Source: Deferrisomatales bacterium (lineage in GTDB: Bacteria > Desulfobacterota > Deferrisomatia > Deferrisomatales > Deferrisomataceae). Taken from it: 64,000 bases of DNA. The stretch is taken from assembly GCA_024277875.1 (NCBI GenBank), contig JAJRUI010000038.1, positions 50,544 to 114,543 of the forward strand, written 5' to 3'. The position numbers and the translations under genes were made by a program. The notes below the pieces were generated by a model. It had not been told where the DNA came from, made no database searches, and saw only the letters and a list, made by a program, of their open reading frames with translations. Below, in pieces: positions 41,780 to 50,590 of the stretch. Positions within the stretch are counted from its first letter, which is position 1, and each line of letters begins with the position of its first letter.

Positions 41780-44283
41780 CGACGACCCAGCACCCCGCCC
41801 GCCGGGCCGGAGAACAAGATCTCGGCCCGGTCGCGACCAACCCGTTCGGGGACCGGTACCTGCCGGCCGTGGTCGGCACAGCCTTCCGGGACCGGCCGGC
41901 CAAAGACGTGTACGGGGAACGGTTCCGGTCCACGCCGTTCGAGGAGCACAGCCTGTACATCGTGTGCGGCACGGACTCCGGGCTCTTCCCGAAATACCTG
42001 GAAGAGACCGGGCTGCCAAAGGGCACCCGGTTCCTGTTCGTGGAGGACCCGGCCGTGCTCGCCCGGCTGTGGCCGGACGGGCTCGAGGGCGGGGAGATCT
42101 CCGTCACCACGCTCGACGGGTTCGACCGCGCGGCGGCAGACCTGGAGATCGAGAAACACTATTACCGGAACAGCCTGTACCTGATCCCGTCCTTCTGCAC
42201 CCTGGACCCGAACAACACCCGGTACGCCGAGCTGGCCTGGGTGTCGATGCAGAAGATCAACACCCTGTCGCTCCAGCTCGGCGTACGCCTGCAAAACCGC
42301 CAGTTCCTGGTGCGCATCATCGAGAACGTGGGCGAGAACCGGGTGTCCGTGGAGGCGCTGCAGGGAACCTTTCGGGGCCGGACCGCGGTGCTCCTGGGGG
42401 GGGGGCCATCCCTGGACGCGATCCTCCCCTGGGTCGCCGACAACCGCGACAAGGTGGCGGTGCTGGCGGTGTCCCGGATCTCGAAACAACTCCTCTCGGC
42501 CGGGATCACTCCGGACATCGTGTTCTCGATCGACCCCCAGCCGGTCAGCTTCGAGCTTAGCAAGGACATGCTCCGGTTCGGAGAAGACCCCCTGTTCGTC
42601 AACAACACCCACGTGGCGACCGGCCTGCTCGCCCAGTGGACGGGCCGCAGCGTCTACTGGGGACCGAGGCTCCCGTGGCTCGCGTGGGATCACCCGATGC
42701 CGGGAAGCACGGTGACGCACCTCGGCCTGTGGACCGCCGCACACATGGGGTTCTCCCGGGTGATCCTGGGCGGGGTGGACCTGTGCTTCAGCCGGGAGGG
42801 GTACACCCACGCCAAGGGCAGCCAGGAACGCGAGGCCGGTCCCATGCTGCTCCGGGGCCTCATCGAGGTCGAGACCAACGACGGGGGCACGGCCGAGACC
42901 GACCGGCAGATGGCCATCGGGATCGAGGAGATGGCGGCCCTGGCGGCCCACACAGCCCGCAACGGGTGCCGGGTCGTCAACCCCTCGGCCACCGCCGCCC
43001 GCATCCAGGGAGTGGACCACGTCCCCCTGGAGGACCTCCGGCTCGAAGCCGCCCCGCTTCGGGTCAAAGAGATCATCGGGGCCGTCCTGCCGCGGGAGAC
43101 CCGGGAGAACCGGGTTCGTTACTACCGGGACACGATCGCCGAACTGGATGACGCGCTGGACAAGCTCCGGGAGATCCGGAAGATCGCGGGCAAGGCGATC
43201 CGAGACAACGAAAAGCTCCTCAAGGCGACGACCCCGGCCGCGCACCACCGGCTGCGCACGAGGGTGGACACGGCTGAAAAAAAGCTCCGCTCCGAGTACC
43301 ACGCGTTCCGTACCGCCCTCATGCAGATGAGCGCGGCCGACTGGGTCAAGGTGCTCAAACCCGAGAAAGAGGACTGGACCCCGGAGGAGGTCGAGCAGGC
43401 GGGACGCCAGATCTTCCAGCTGTACCGGGACAGCGCCCGGGCCCTCGCAGGGGCGATCCGGGAAGGCAGGGAACGCGTGCTGTCCCGGCTGGCCGAGGAA
43501 GAGGACGATCCCGAGGTGGGACGGCTCCTGAACCGCTGGGAACGCGAGAACGTCCCCGGCCGCGTCCGGGTGTGGCAGATCCGCAACCCAGCGGCCGTGG
43601 ACAGGGCGCTCCAGGTCCCCGGGTGCGCCGACCGCATCCGCGGGCTGCTGGAGACGTTCCGGACACACCTGGACACGGTGCCGAAGTTCGGTTCGGATTT
43701 CGACCTGGAAAGCGTGCTGGAAAAGGCGGCCGGATGCTTCCAGCGGCGGGACGACGCAGGACTGGAGCGTCTGGTCGCCGGGCTGGACAAGCAGCGGACG
43801 GCCGTGGCCGTGGCCGCCGGACACCTGGTCCGAGGATACCGGGCCGAACTCACCAGGGGGCCCGAAGACGCGCTGGAGCGTTACAGCTGCGTCCTGTCCG
43901 CGGAGGAACCCGTCCTCCTCGTCGAGGCGCTCAAACGGATCGCCGCCCTCGAACTGGGGAACCGGCGGTTCGACCGGGCACTCTCGGCGCTCGAACGCCT
44001 CGCAGACCTGAACCCCACGTTCCGCCCCCAGTACGCCAACGTGCTCCGCCTGGCGGGACAGCCCGCGAAGGCGCTCGACGCTTACATGGCCCATGTTGCC
44101 GAACAGCCCGACGACCTGGACGCCTTCGTCCAGTTGGGACGGCTCCAGCTGGACATCGGCATCCCGGCCGCCGCCCGGATGGCGTTCCAGCACGTGCTGG
44201 AACACGCCCCGAGGCACGCGGCCGCCCAGGCGTTGCTGGCCGAGGCGGAGAAACAGCTGTGTTCCGAACCCCCGCCGACCTAG
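41776..44283 (+). CDS. Motility-associated glycosyltransferase (MAF, DUF115) with TPR-like tail
   Basis: The 835-residue protein has the MAF/DUF115 core: AVLLGGGPSLD near residue 205, FSIDPQPVSFELSKDM, FVNNTHVATGL, FSRVILGGVDLCFSREGYTHAKGS and ETNDGGTAETDRQMAIGIEEM. MAF proteins transfer nonulosonic acids to flagellin. A long helical region follows, and the last 200 residues show TPR-like repeats (ALSALERLADLNPTFRPQYANVLRLAGQPAKALDAYM). A run of ten G (42396-42405) lies within codons for LGGGP, so slippage by one base would cut the protein; Campylobacter maf genes vary in phase through such tracts. The GTG at 41776 overlaps pseC (GTGA). Confidence 0.92.
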   Translation: MTTTQHPARRAGEQDLGPVATNPFGDRYLPAVVGTAFRDRPAKDVYGERFRSTPFEEHSLYIVCGTDSGLFPKYLEETGLPKGTRFLFVEDPAVLARLWPDGLEGGEISVTTLDGFDRAAADLEIEKHYYRNSLYLIPSFCTLDPNNTRYAELAWVSMQKINTLSLQLGVRLQNRQFLVRIIENVGENRVSVEALQGTFRGRTAVLLGGGPSLDAILPWVADNRDKVAVLAVSRISKQLLSAGITPDIVFSIDPQPVSFELSKDMLRFGEDPLFVNNTHVATGLLAQWTGRSVYWGPRLPWLAWDHPMPGSTVTHLGLWTAAHMGFSRVILGGVDLCFSREGYTHAKGSQEREAGPMLLRGLIEVETNDGGTAETDRQMAIGIEEMAALAAHTARNGCRVVNPSATAARIQGVDHVPLEDLRLEAAPLRVKEIIGAVLPRETRENRVRYYRDTIAELDDALDKLREIRKIAGKAIRDNEKLLKATTPAAHHRLRTRVDTAEKKLRSEYHAFRTALMQMSAADWVKVLKPEKEDWTPEEVEQAGRQIFQLYRDSARALAGAIREGRERVLSRLAEEEDDPEVGRLLNRWERENVPGRVRVWQIRNPAAVDRALQVPGCADRIRGLLETFRTHLDTVPKFGSDFDLESVLEKAAGCFQRRDDAGLERLVAGLDKQRTAVAVAAGHLVRGYRAELTRGPEDALERYSCVLSAEEPVLLVEALKRIAALELGNRRFDRALSALERLADLNPTFRPQYANVLRLAGQPAKALDAYMAHVAEQPDDLDAFVQLGRLQLDIGIPAAARMAFQHVLEHAPRHAAAQALLAEAEKQLCSEPPPT

Positions 44284-44297
44284 GAGACGGTGCCGCC

Positions 44298-45161
44298 ATG
44301 CGGGTCGCGTTCGTGGCCGAGGTTTCGAGCAACCACAACGGATCGCTGGAGCGGTGTCTGGCGTTCGTGGACACCGCCGCCAGGATCGGGTGCGCAGCGG
44401 TGAAGTTCCAGCTGTTCCGGGTGGACCGGCTGTTCGCGCCGGAGATCCTGAGCCGCAGCGGGGAACACCGCCGGAGGCGGGCATGGGAACTGCCGGAGTC
44501 CTTCCTTCCCCACCTGGCGGCCCGCTGCCGGGACCGGGGAATCGGGTTCTCGTGCACGCCGTTCGACCTGGATGCGGTCGAGACCTTGGCCCCGCTGGTG
44601 GACTTTTTCAAAGTGGCCAGCTACGAACTCCTCTGGGACCCGTTGCTGGCAGCGTGCGCCCGCACGGGCAAGCCGGTGGTGCTGTCCACCGGGATGGCCA
44701 CCCTGGACGAGGTGGGCCGTGCGGTGGAGGTCCTCCGCCGGCACGGGTGTGACGCGCCGACCCTGCTCCACTGCGTGTCCGGGTACCCCACCCCCCCCGG
44801 CGAGTGCAACCTCGCCGCCATCGACACCCTGCGCACCGCGTTCGAGTGCCCGGTGGGATGGTCCGATCACAGCGTCGACCCCGGGGTGATCCACCGGGCG
44901 GCCCACCGGTGGGAGGCGTCCATGGTGGAGTTCCACCTGGATCTCGACGGCGCGGGCGCGGAGTTCGGCGGCGGCCACTGCTGGCTGCCCGGCCCCCTCG
45001 GGGACGTGATCCGGTCGGTGGACACCGGCGTGGCAGCAGACGGGAACGGGCGCAAGGAGCCGGCCCCGGCCGAGCGCGGCGACCGCGACTGGCGGGCCGA
45101 CCCTTCGGACGGGCTGCGGCCCCTGCGCCACGTGCGGCAGGCGTGGGAGGCCGGACGGTGA
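44298..45161 (+). CDS. NeuB/PseI-like nonulosonic acid synthase without SAF domain
   Basis: The 287-residue protein has the NeuB TIM barrel: AEVSSNHNGSLER at the start, AVKFQLFR, GFSCTPFDLDAVE, DFFKVASYELLWDPLL, STGMATLDE, LHCVSGYPTPPGE and GWSDHSVDPGV. It should condense phosphoenolpyruvate with a six-carbon sugar. The usual C-terminal antifreeze-like SAF domain (about 60 residues), which closes the neighbour's active site in NeuB dimers, is missing; the protein ends after a short charged tail. Thus it may act on an unusual substrate or lean on a partner. The ATG at 44298 comes 14 bp after the MAF gene. Confidence 0.83.
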   Translation: MRVAFVAEVSSNHNGSLERCLAFVDTAARIGCAAVKFQLFRVDRLFAPEILSRSGEHRRRRAWELPESFLPHLAARCRDRGIGFSCTPFDLDAVETLAPLVDFFKVASYELLWDPLLAACARTGKPVVLSTGMATLDEVGRAVEVLRRHGCDAPTLLHCVSGYPTPPGECNLAAIDTLRTAFECPVGWSDHSVDPGVIHRAAHRWEASMVEFHLDLDGAGAEFGGGHCWLPGPLGDVIRSVDTGVAADGNGRKEPAPAERGDRDWRADPSDGLRPLRHVRQAWEAGR

Positions 45162-46924
45162 GGGTCGCAGCCGTGGTGCAGGCCCGCATGGGCTCGACGC
45201 GGTTCCCGGGAAAGGTCCTGGCCCAGTTGGCCGGCAAGCCCGTCCTGTGGCACGTGGTCCGCCGACTCCAGCGGTGCGAGACGGTGGACGCGGTGGCGGT
45301 GGCGACGTCGGACGGACCCGGCGACGACCCGATCGCTGCGTTCTGCGAAGCGCACGGGGTGGCCTGCGTGCGCGGCCCGGAAGACGACGTGCTGCGCCGG
45401 TACGAGATGGCCGCGAAAAGGCTGGACCCCGAGATCATCGTGAGGGTCACGGGGGACGCGCCGTTGATCGATCCCGGGACGATCGATGCGGTCGTGACCG
45501 TGCTGGTCGAGAGCGGGGCTGGCTTCTGCACCGGGGAAGAGGGTGCGGCGTCGATCCACGAGGGGTTCGACCCGTTCTCCCGGGCGGCCCTGCGGAAACT
45601 GGTCCGCGAAGCGGGGGACGATCCGGTCGCCCGGGAACACGTCACCGGCTACTTCAAGGCCAACCCCGGCTTCGTCCAGATGGTCCGCGTAGCGACCGAC
45701 CCGGCCTTCGCCATGGGAGGCGTCCGGATCTCGGTGGACACCCCGGCGGACCTGCGGTTCCTGGAGACCCTGTACGCGCGCCTGGGAGCACCGGCCGGCG
45801 AGATCGACCTGGCCGCCGTGGTCGAACTCCTGAAAACACACCCCGAACTGACACGGATCAACGCAGGCGTGCACCAGAAAACCGCCCAGGAGCCGACCCG
45901 CCGGGTGCTGCTGCGGTGCGACGGGGACGGCCAACTGGGGCTGGGGCACGTGTCACGGTGCCTGGCCGTCGCCGAACAACTGCGCAGCCGCCACGGCCTG
46001 GGGATCGTGTTCGCGATGGTCCGGGGGGCCGAAGGGTTCGCCAGGGTAGAACGAGCAGGGTTTCGCCTCGAGGTCTGTCCCGAAGGCGTTTCCGAGGCCC
46101 GGTGGCTGGAGGACCTCGCCCGCGGTTACGATCCGGCGGCGGCCGTCTTCGACGTCCGGACCGACCTGGACCGGTCCGTCCTCTCCCGTCTTCGGTCCCG
46201 GGGAGCCGTCACCGCGACCATCGACGACGGGAGCCCGAGGCGGCTGGAGGCGGACCTCACCTTTTCTCCCCCGACGCCCCAGTTCCGCGACCTCGACTGG
46301 TCGGACGCCCGGGCGCGCCCCCTGGCGGGGTGGGACTGGGTCATCCTGGACCCGGCGTTCGCCCGGGCGGCCCGGCCCGGGGACAACCCCGTGCCCAGGG
46401 TACTCATCACCATGGGCGGCAGCGATCCGGCGGGGATGACCCTGAAGGCCGTACGGGCCGTGGCCCGCGTCGTCCATCCGTGTCACGTGTCAGTGTTGCT
46501 CGGACCGGGGTTCTCCCACCGGAGGGCCCTGGACGCGTTGACGGAGGAACTCGTCCGTCCGTACGAGATCCTGTGCGACCCGGACGACCTCCCGGCCCTT
46601 TTCTGCCGGACGGACCTCGCGGTGGCGTCGTTCGGGGTGACGGCCTACGAACTGGCAGCCTGCGGCGTACCCTCCGTGCTCCTCGGCCTTACCGACGACC
46701 ACGTGGCGTCGGCGAGCGCCCTCAAGCGGGCTGGCGCTGCGCTCTGCCTGGGGCGGCACGACGCCGTGGACGACGAGACGCTGATCCGGACGGTGGACGG
46801 GCTGCTGGCCGACCCGGCCAGAAGGTCCCGGATGGGCCGTCGGGCGGCCGGGCAGGTCGACGGCCTGGGTGCGAGGCGGGTGGCCGACCGGATCGTCGAG
46901 CAGGTCCGGGAGGCGGCCCGGTGA
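45158..46924 (+). CDS. SpsF-like cytidylyltransferase fused to PseG-like sugar hydrolase
   Basis: This 588-residue protein joins two enzymes that are normally separate. Residues 1 to about 245 are an SpsF/NeuA-like cytidylyltransferase with VVQARMGSTRFPGKVLAQL and RVTGDAPLIDPG. Residues about 249-588 are a PseG-like GT-B hydrolase: LLRCDGDGQLGLGHVSRCLAVA, DDGSPRR, RVLITMGGSDPAG and SFGVTAYELAACGVPSVLL. PseG removes UDP from the aminated sugar and a cytidylyltransferase activates the final acid, so one polypeptide may cover steps before and after the NeuB-like enzyme. The GTG at 45158 overlaps the previous stop (GTGA). Confidence 0.88.
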   Translation: MRVAAVVQARMGSTRFPGKVLAQLAGKPVLWHVVRRLQRCETVDAVAVATSDGPGDDPIAAFCEAHGVACVRGPEDDVLRRYEMAAKRLDPEIIVRVTGDAPLIDPGTIDAVVTVLVESGAGFCTGEEGAASIHEGFDPFSRAALRKLVREAGDDPVAREHVTGYFKANPGFVQMVRVATDPAFAMGGVRISVDTPADLRFLETLYARLGAPAGEIDLAAVVELLKTHPELTRINAGVHQKTAQEPTRRVLLRCDGDGQLGLGHVSRCLAVAEQLRSRHGLGIVFAMVRGAEGFARVERAGFRLEVCPEGVSEARWLEDLARGYDPAAAVFDVRTDLDRSVLSRLRSRGAVTATIDDGSPRRLEADLTFSPPTPQFRDLDWSDARARPLAGWDWVILDPAFARAARPGDNPVPRVLITMGGSDPAGMTLKAVRAVARVVHPCHVSVLLGPGFSHRRALDALTEELVRPYEILCDPDDLPALFCRTDLAVASFGVTAYELAACGVPSVLLGLTDDHVASASALKRAGAALCLGRHDAVDDETLIRTVDGLLADPARRSRMGRRAAGQVDGLGARRVADRIVEQVREAAR

Positions 46925-48117
46925 GCCGCCCGTGTTCCCTGTGCGGCGCCACGAGCGGCCGCCGACTGGTCGAGGAACGATGGCCCGTGGTCGGCCTGGG
47001 CGAGGTGGACCTGGGTTTCCGGTGGTGCGACGGGTGCGGCCTGGTGCGCCAGGACCCGGCCGCCCCCCAGGAGACGCTGCTGCGCTACTACACGCTGTTC
47101 TCCAACTACACCAACCCGGGACGCAGCGGACGCCCCAGCCCGCACAAGCAACGGGGGATGACCGCGCTGGTGGACGCCCTCGCCAGCCAGCTGCCCCGCC
47201 GGGGCCGGTGCCTGCAGGTGGGCTCCTCGGACGGGTACACCCTGTCCAGGCTTCGGGACGCGGGGTGGGACGTGCACGGGATCGACCCGTCCCCGGCGGC
47301 CTGCGACCTGGCGAACCGGCTGTACGGGGTCCCCACCACCTGCTGTTCGTTCGAGACGTTCCGGACCGCGCCGGGGGACAGCTTTGATCTCGTCTTCCTG
47401 TCCCACGTGCTCGAGCACCTGGCCGATCCCGCCGGCGCGCTGGCCCGGTGCCGCAGGCTGCTCGGCCCGGACGGCCACCTGTTTGTGGAAGTGCCGGCCC
47501 TGGTGGACCCGGACCGCTGGCCCCCCGGGTACTTCAGTCTGGAGCATCTGAGTTACTTTGCTCCGGAGACCCTGGAGGGGCTGCTCAGGAAGACCGGGTT
47601 CGCCGTGGAGGGCGGCGTGCGGGTGTGGGCCGACGCGCCGCTCTACCCGATCATGCGGGCGCTCTGCGTGCCTGCGACCGCGGACCGGCCCGACCTTGCG
47701 GGTGCAGCCCGCCGCACCCTGGACGACTGCCTCGCGTACCTGTCCCGGGAACGGCGCCAGTGGCAACGGGTGGACCGCCTCCTGGCCCGGGCCGTCCCCG
47801 CCCACACCCCCACCCTGGTCTGGGGTGCCGGCATCCACACCTCCCAGCTCCTGGCCCGCACTGGTCTGGCCCGGCGCGCGAGGGTCGAGGGCATCGTGGA
47901 CAGCGACCCGCAGAAGTGGGGTCAACGGGTGGGCCCGCACCCCGTGGTGTCCCCGGACCGTGTCGACTACGCAGACCCCCGGCTGACGATCGTGATCTCC
48001 ACCCGGGCCTCGGAAGACGAGGTCTACCGGACCATCGTGGAGAGGCCGGCCTGCAAGGCCCGGGTCGTCCGCCTGTACGCCGACCAGGGCGGTCCGGGCG
48101 AGGGGGTGGACCCGTGA
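46921..48117 (+). CDS. SAM-dependent C-methyltransferase-like protein
   Basis: The 398-residue protein has a three-domain layout known from sugar C-methyltransferases: an N-terminal zinc ribbon (CSLCGATS, WCDGCGL), a class I methyltransferase domain with CLQVGSSDGYTLSRL (about residue 100) and LVFLSHVLEHLADP, and a C-terminal Rossmann-like domain from about residue 300 (PTLVWGAGIHTSQLL, VDSDPQKWG). Such enzymes methylate keto-deoxysugars. The GTG at 46921 overlaps the previous stop. Its substrate in the island is unknown. Confidence 0.8.
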   Translation: MSRPCSLCGATSGRRLVEERWPVVGLGEVDLGFRWCDGCGLVRQDPAAPQETLLRYYTLFSNYTNPGRSGRPSPHKQRGMTALVDALASQLPRRGRCLQVGSSDGYTLSRLRDAGWDVHGIDPSPAACDLANRLYGVPTTCCSFETFRTAPGDSFDLVFLSHVLEHLADPAGALARCRRLLGPDGHLFVEVPALVDPDRWPPGYFSLEHLSYFAPETLEGLLRKTGFAVEGGVRVWADAPLYPIMRALCVPATADRPDLAGAARRTLDDCLAYLSRERRQWQRVDRLLARAVPAHTPTLVWGAGIHTSQLLARTGLARRARVEGIVDSDPQKWGQRVGPHPVVSPDRVDYADPRLTIVISTRASEDEVYRTIVERPACKARVVRLYADQGGPGEGVDP

Positions 48118-49382
48118 ACCGGGCCCCTCTCCCCCGACCCGGCCGGCCGTCGCCGGAGGCTCCGGTCGCCGGCGGAAGGCCGTTGTTCGTCGTGATCGGG
48201 GGCAGCCGGTCGCAGCTGCCGTTCGTGACGGCCGCGGCGGCCCTGGGGTACGAGACCGTCGTGTTCGACCTCTCCCCGGAAGCGCCCGGGGCCCGGGCCG
48301 CAGACCGGTCGTTCACCGTCAGCGCCCGGGACGGAGCGGCCGTCCGGGCCTGGTGCGAGCGCCTGGCCGTGGGGCGGCCGGTGGCCGGGGTGCTCACCTA
48401 CTCGGCCCACCCGGACGCGCTGGCCGCGGCCGCCGGCACCGCCCGGGCGCTCGGCCTTCCCGGGTGCGACCCGGGGGTGGTGGCGGGGATCGCCGACAAG
48501 ACATGGATCAAGAAACGGCTGTCCGAGGCCGGCGTTCCCACCCCCCGGTGGGCCGTGGCGAGCACACCGGCCGAGGCCGCCGGGTTCTGCCGGGAACTCG
48601 GGGGGGCCGTGATCCTGAAACCGGCCGCAGGCACCCGGGGATCCCTGGGGGTCGCTCGGGCGAACGGCCCGGACGAGGCAGCGCGGGTGTTCCCGAACGG
48701 CGCGGAACCCGTGATCGTGGAGGCATTCTGCCCGGGCCGGGAGTTCAGCGTCGGGGGCGTCGTTCGAGAGGGCCGCGTCCACGTGGCTGTGGTCGCTGAA
48801 AAACACCCCCTTCCTACGCCGGGTTCGTTCGTCATGGCCGGGTTCACCGCAGGCCCGATCGCCCGGGACGACCCGGGGTGGCGCGCCGTGGACGAGGACC
48901 TGCGCAGCACGGCCGTCGCTGCCGTGCAACGGCTGGACATCGACTTCTCCCCTTTCACCGTGGACCTGATCGCCGGCCCGGGCGGCCCGTGCGTGCTCGA
49001 GGTCGGGGTGATGCTGGACGCCAAGGTGGACCGCCTGCTGTGGCACGGCGGGACCGACATCTACTCGGCCCTGTGCAGGACGGCGCTGGGCCGGGACCAC
49101 GGAGATCCCCGGCTCGAGCACGCCGTGGCCCTGCGGTTCCTGTTCGCCGACCGACCGGGGCGGTTGAGACATCTCAGCGAAAAACCGGCCCCGGAGGCCG
49201 CGGCCGGCGGTTGGGCGGTGGAGTGGGAACGGGCAGACGGCGACCGGGTCGCGCCGCCCCGGTCCATCGCGGACACCGTGGGCTGGGTGGCGTGCACCGC
49301 TCCGGACACCGGGACCGCAGCCAGGCGTGCCGACGCGTTGCTCGACGGCCGGCTGTTCGAGGTGGAGGGGGGTCGCCCGTGA
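48114..49382 (+). CDS. ATP-grasp ligase 1
   Basis: The 422-residue protein is an ATP-grasp enzyme of the carbamoyl-phosphate synthase/biotin carboxylase-like type. It begins with a Rossmann-like VVIGGSRSQLPFVTAAAALGYETVVFD, then DKTWIKKRLSEAGVPTP, AVILKPAAGTRGS for the ATP-binding lysine, VEAFCPGREFSVGG, and the metal-binding LDIDFSPFTVDLI...CVLEVGVMLD. The family forms amide or ester bonds between a carboxylate and a nucleophile with ATP. In this setting it might attach an amino acid or acid to an amino sugar, but that is inference. The GTG at 48114 overlaps the methyltransferase stop. Confidence 0.8.
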   Translation: MNRAPLPRPGRPSPEAPVAGGRPLFVVIGGSRSQLPFVTAAAALGYETVVFDLSPEAPGARAADRSFTVSARDGAAVRAWCERLAVGRPVAGVLTYSAHPDALAAAAGTARALGLPGCDPGVVAGIADKTWIKKRLSEAGVPTPRWAVASTPAEAAGFCRELGGAVILKPAAGTRGSLGVARANGPDEAARVFPNGAEPVIVEAFCPGREFSVGGVVREGRVHVAVVAEKHPLPTPGSFVMAGFTAGPIARDDPGWRAVDEDLRSTAVAAVQRLDIDFSPFTVDLIAGPGGPCVLEVGVMLDAKVDRLLWHGGTDIYSALCRTALGRDHGDPRLEHAVALRFLFADRPGRLRHLSEKPAPEAAAGGWAVEWERADGDRVAPPRSIADTVGWVACTAPDTGTAARRADALLDGRLFEVEGGRP

Positions 49383-50590
49383 GTTCGGTCCTGATGGTCG
49401 GGGGCGGCGTCCAGCAGCGGCACGCCGTGGAACTGGTCCGGTCCCTCGGGTACCGGGTCGTCGTGAGCGACCGCAACCCGGACGCGCCGTGCGCGCCCCT
49501 GGCCGACGTGTTCTGGCAGGCGGACGGACGCGACGTGGAGGGCCTCGTCGCCCGGGTGCTCCGGCACGGGGACGCCCTGGACATCCGCGCCGTGTTCACC
49601 CTGACCGAACTCGTCACAACGGTTGCAGCGGTCTGCCACGCTGCGGGCATCCCGGGCGCCCCGCTCCGGGCGGCCGTGGCGTGCCAGTACAAACCCCTGG
49701 CCAAGGAGTCGTGGCTCCGGGCCGGGGTGCCCACGCCGGCCGGAGAGAGCGTTGCGACGCCGGAAGACGCCCGAAAGGCGGTCGAACGGCTGGGAGGTAA
49801 GGCGTTCGTCAAGCCGGCGGTCGGGTTCGGAGGTCGGGGGTGCACACCGGTGACCGATCCGGGGGACGCCCCTGCTGCGTTTCGGGTGGCCGCAGCGTCT
49901 TCGAACGGCGGGGAGGTCCTGGTCGAGGCGTTGGCCGAGGGGTCGATGCACGACGCCAACGGCGCGTTCGACCGCCACGGCCGGTTCCACGGCCTGGGCA
50001 TCGCGGACCGCTGGTTCCACGACCGGCTGCCGGTGGAACTCGGGGCCCGGTGCCCGACAACGCTGTCCCCGGCCAGGCAGGCGGAACTGCTCGACCTGCT
50101 GGAACGGGGCGCCCGCGCCCTGGGGATCGAGCGAGGGCCGGTGAAGGCCGACGCCGTGCTGACCGAAGACGGCTGGCGCCTGCTCGAGCTGGCGCCCCGG
50201 CTCCACGGCCCCAAGGGCACCCTGTGGCTGATGCCCCCGGTGCTCGGGTACCAGCCCCTCGAGGCGGCCCTGGTCGCGCTGCTGGGCGGCGATCCGGGCG
50301 CGGTGACCGGCCGGGCCGCGCCCCGCGCCCGCCACTGCGCGTTCCGGGCACTGGAGGCCGCACCGGGGCGCGTGTCGGCGATCACGGGCGTGGACGCCGC
50401 ACGGCAGCTCCCGGGCGTCGAAAACGTCATGGTGTTCGCCCGCGAAGGAGACCTGTTGGGGGGGGGGCGCAACGCGACACCGGTGACCGCCGGTTACGTG
50501 TGCGCCAGCGGGCCGGACCCGGCCACCACCGAACGGGTGATCGGACAAGCCGTCGAGACCATCCGGATCGAGACCGAGGACTCGCCATGA
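49379..50590 (+). CDS. ATP-grasp ligase 2, with a G10 tract
   Basis: The 403-residue protein is a second ATP-grasp enzyme: VLMVGGGVQQRHAVELVRSLGY, PLAKESWLRAGVPTPAGE, KAFVKPAVGFGGRG, VEALAEGSMHDANGAF and a Mg-binding GPVKADAVLTEDGWRLLELAPRLHG pattern. A run of ten G (50458-50467) encodes LLGGGR near residue 360, so slippage would remove the last 40 residues. The GTG at 49379 overlaps the previous stop and the end overlaps the transketolase gene. Its sequence start is close to ATP-grasp 3 at 60037. The substrate is unknown. Confidence 0.8.
   Translation: MSSVLMVGGGVQQRHAVELVRSLGYRVVVSDRNPDAPCAPLADVFWQADGRDVEGLVARVLRHGDALDIRAVFTLTELVTTVAAVCHAAGIPGAPLRAAVACQYKPLAKESWLRAGVPTPAGESVATPEDARKAVERLGGKAFVKPAVGFGGRGCTPVTDPGDAPAAFRVAAASSNGGEVLVEALAEGSMHDANGAFDRHGRFHGLGIADRWFHDRLPVELGARCPTTLSPARQAELLDLLERGARALGIERGPVKADAVLTEDGWRLLELAPRLHGPKGTLWLMPPVLGYQPLEAALVALLGGDPGAVTGRAAPRARHCAFRALEAAPGRVSAITGVDAARQLPGVENVMVFAREGDLLGGGRNATPVTAGYVCASGPDPATTERVIGQAVETIRIETEDSP

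Noticed and set aside
44791..44798. C8 and other 7-8-base G or C runs in island genes as phase-variable tracts
   Set aside because: Runs of 7-8 are expected by chance at about 70 percent GC and occur also outside the island, so I kept only the two G10 runs.
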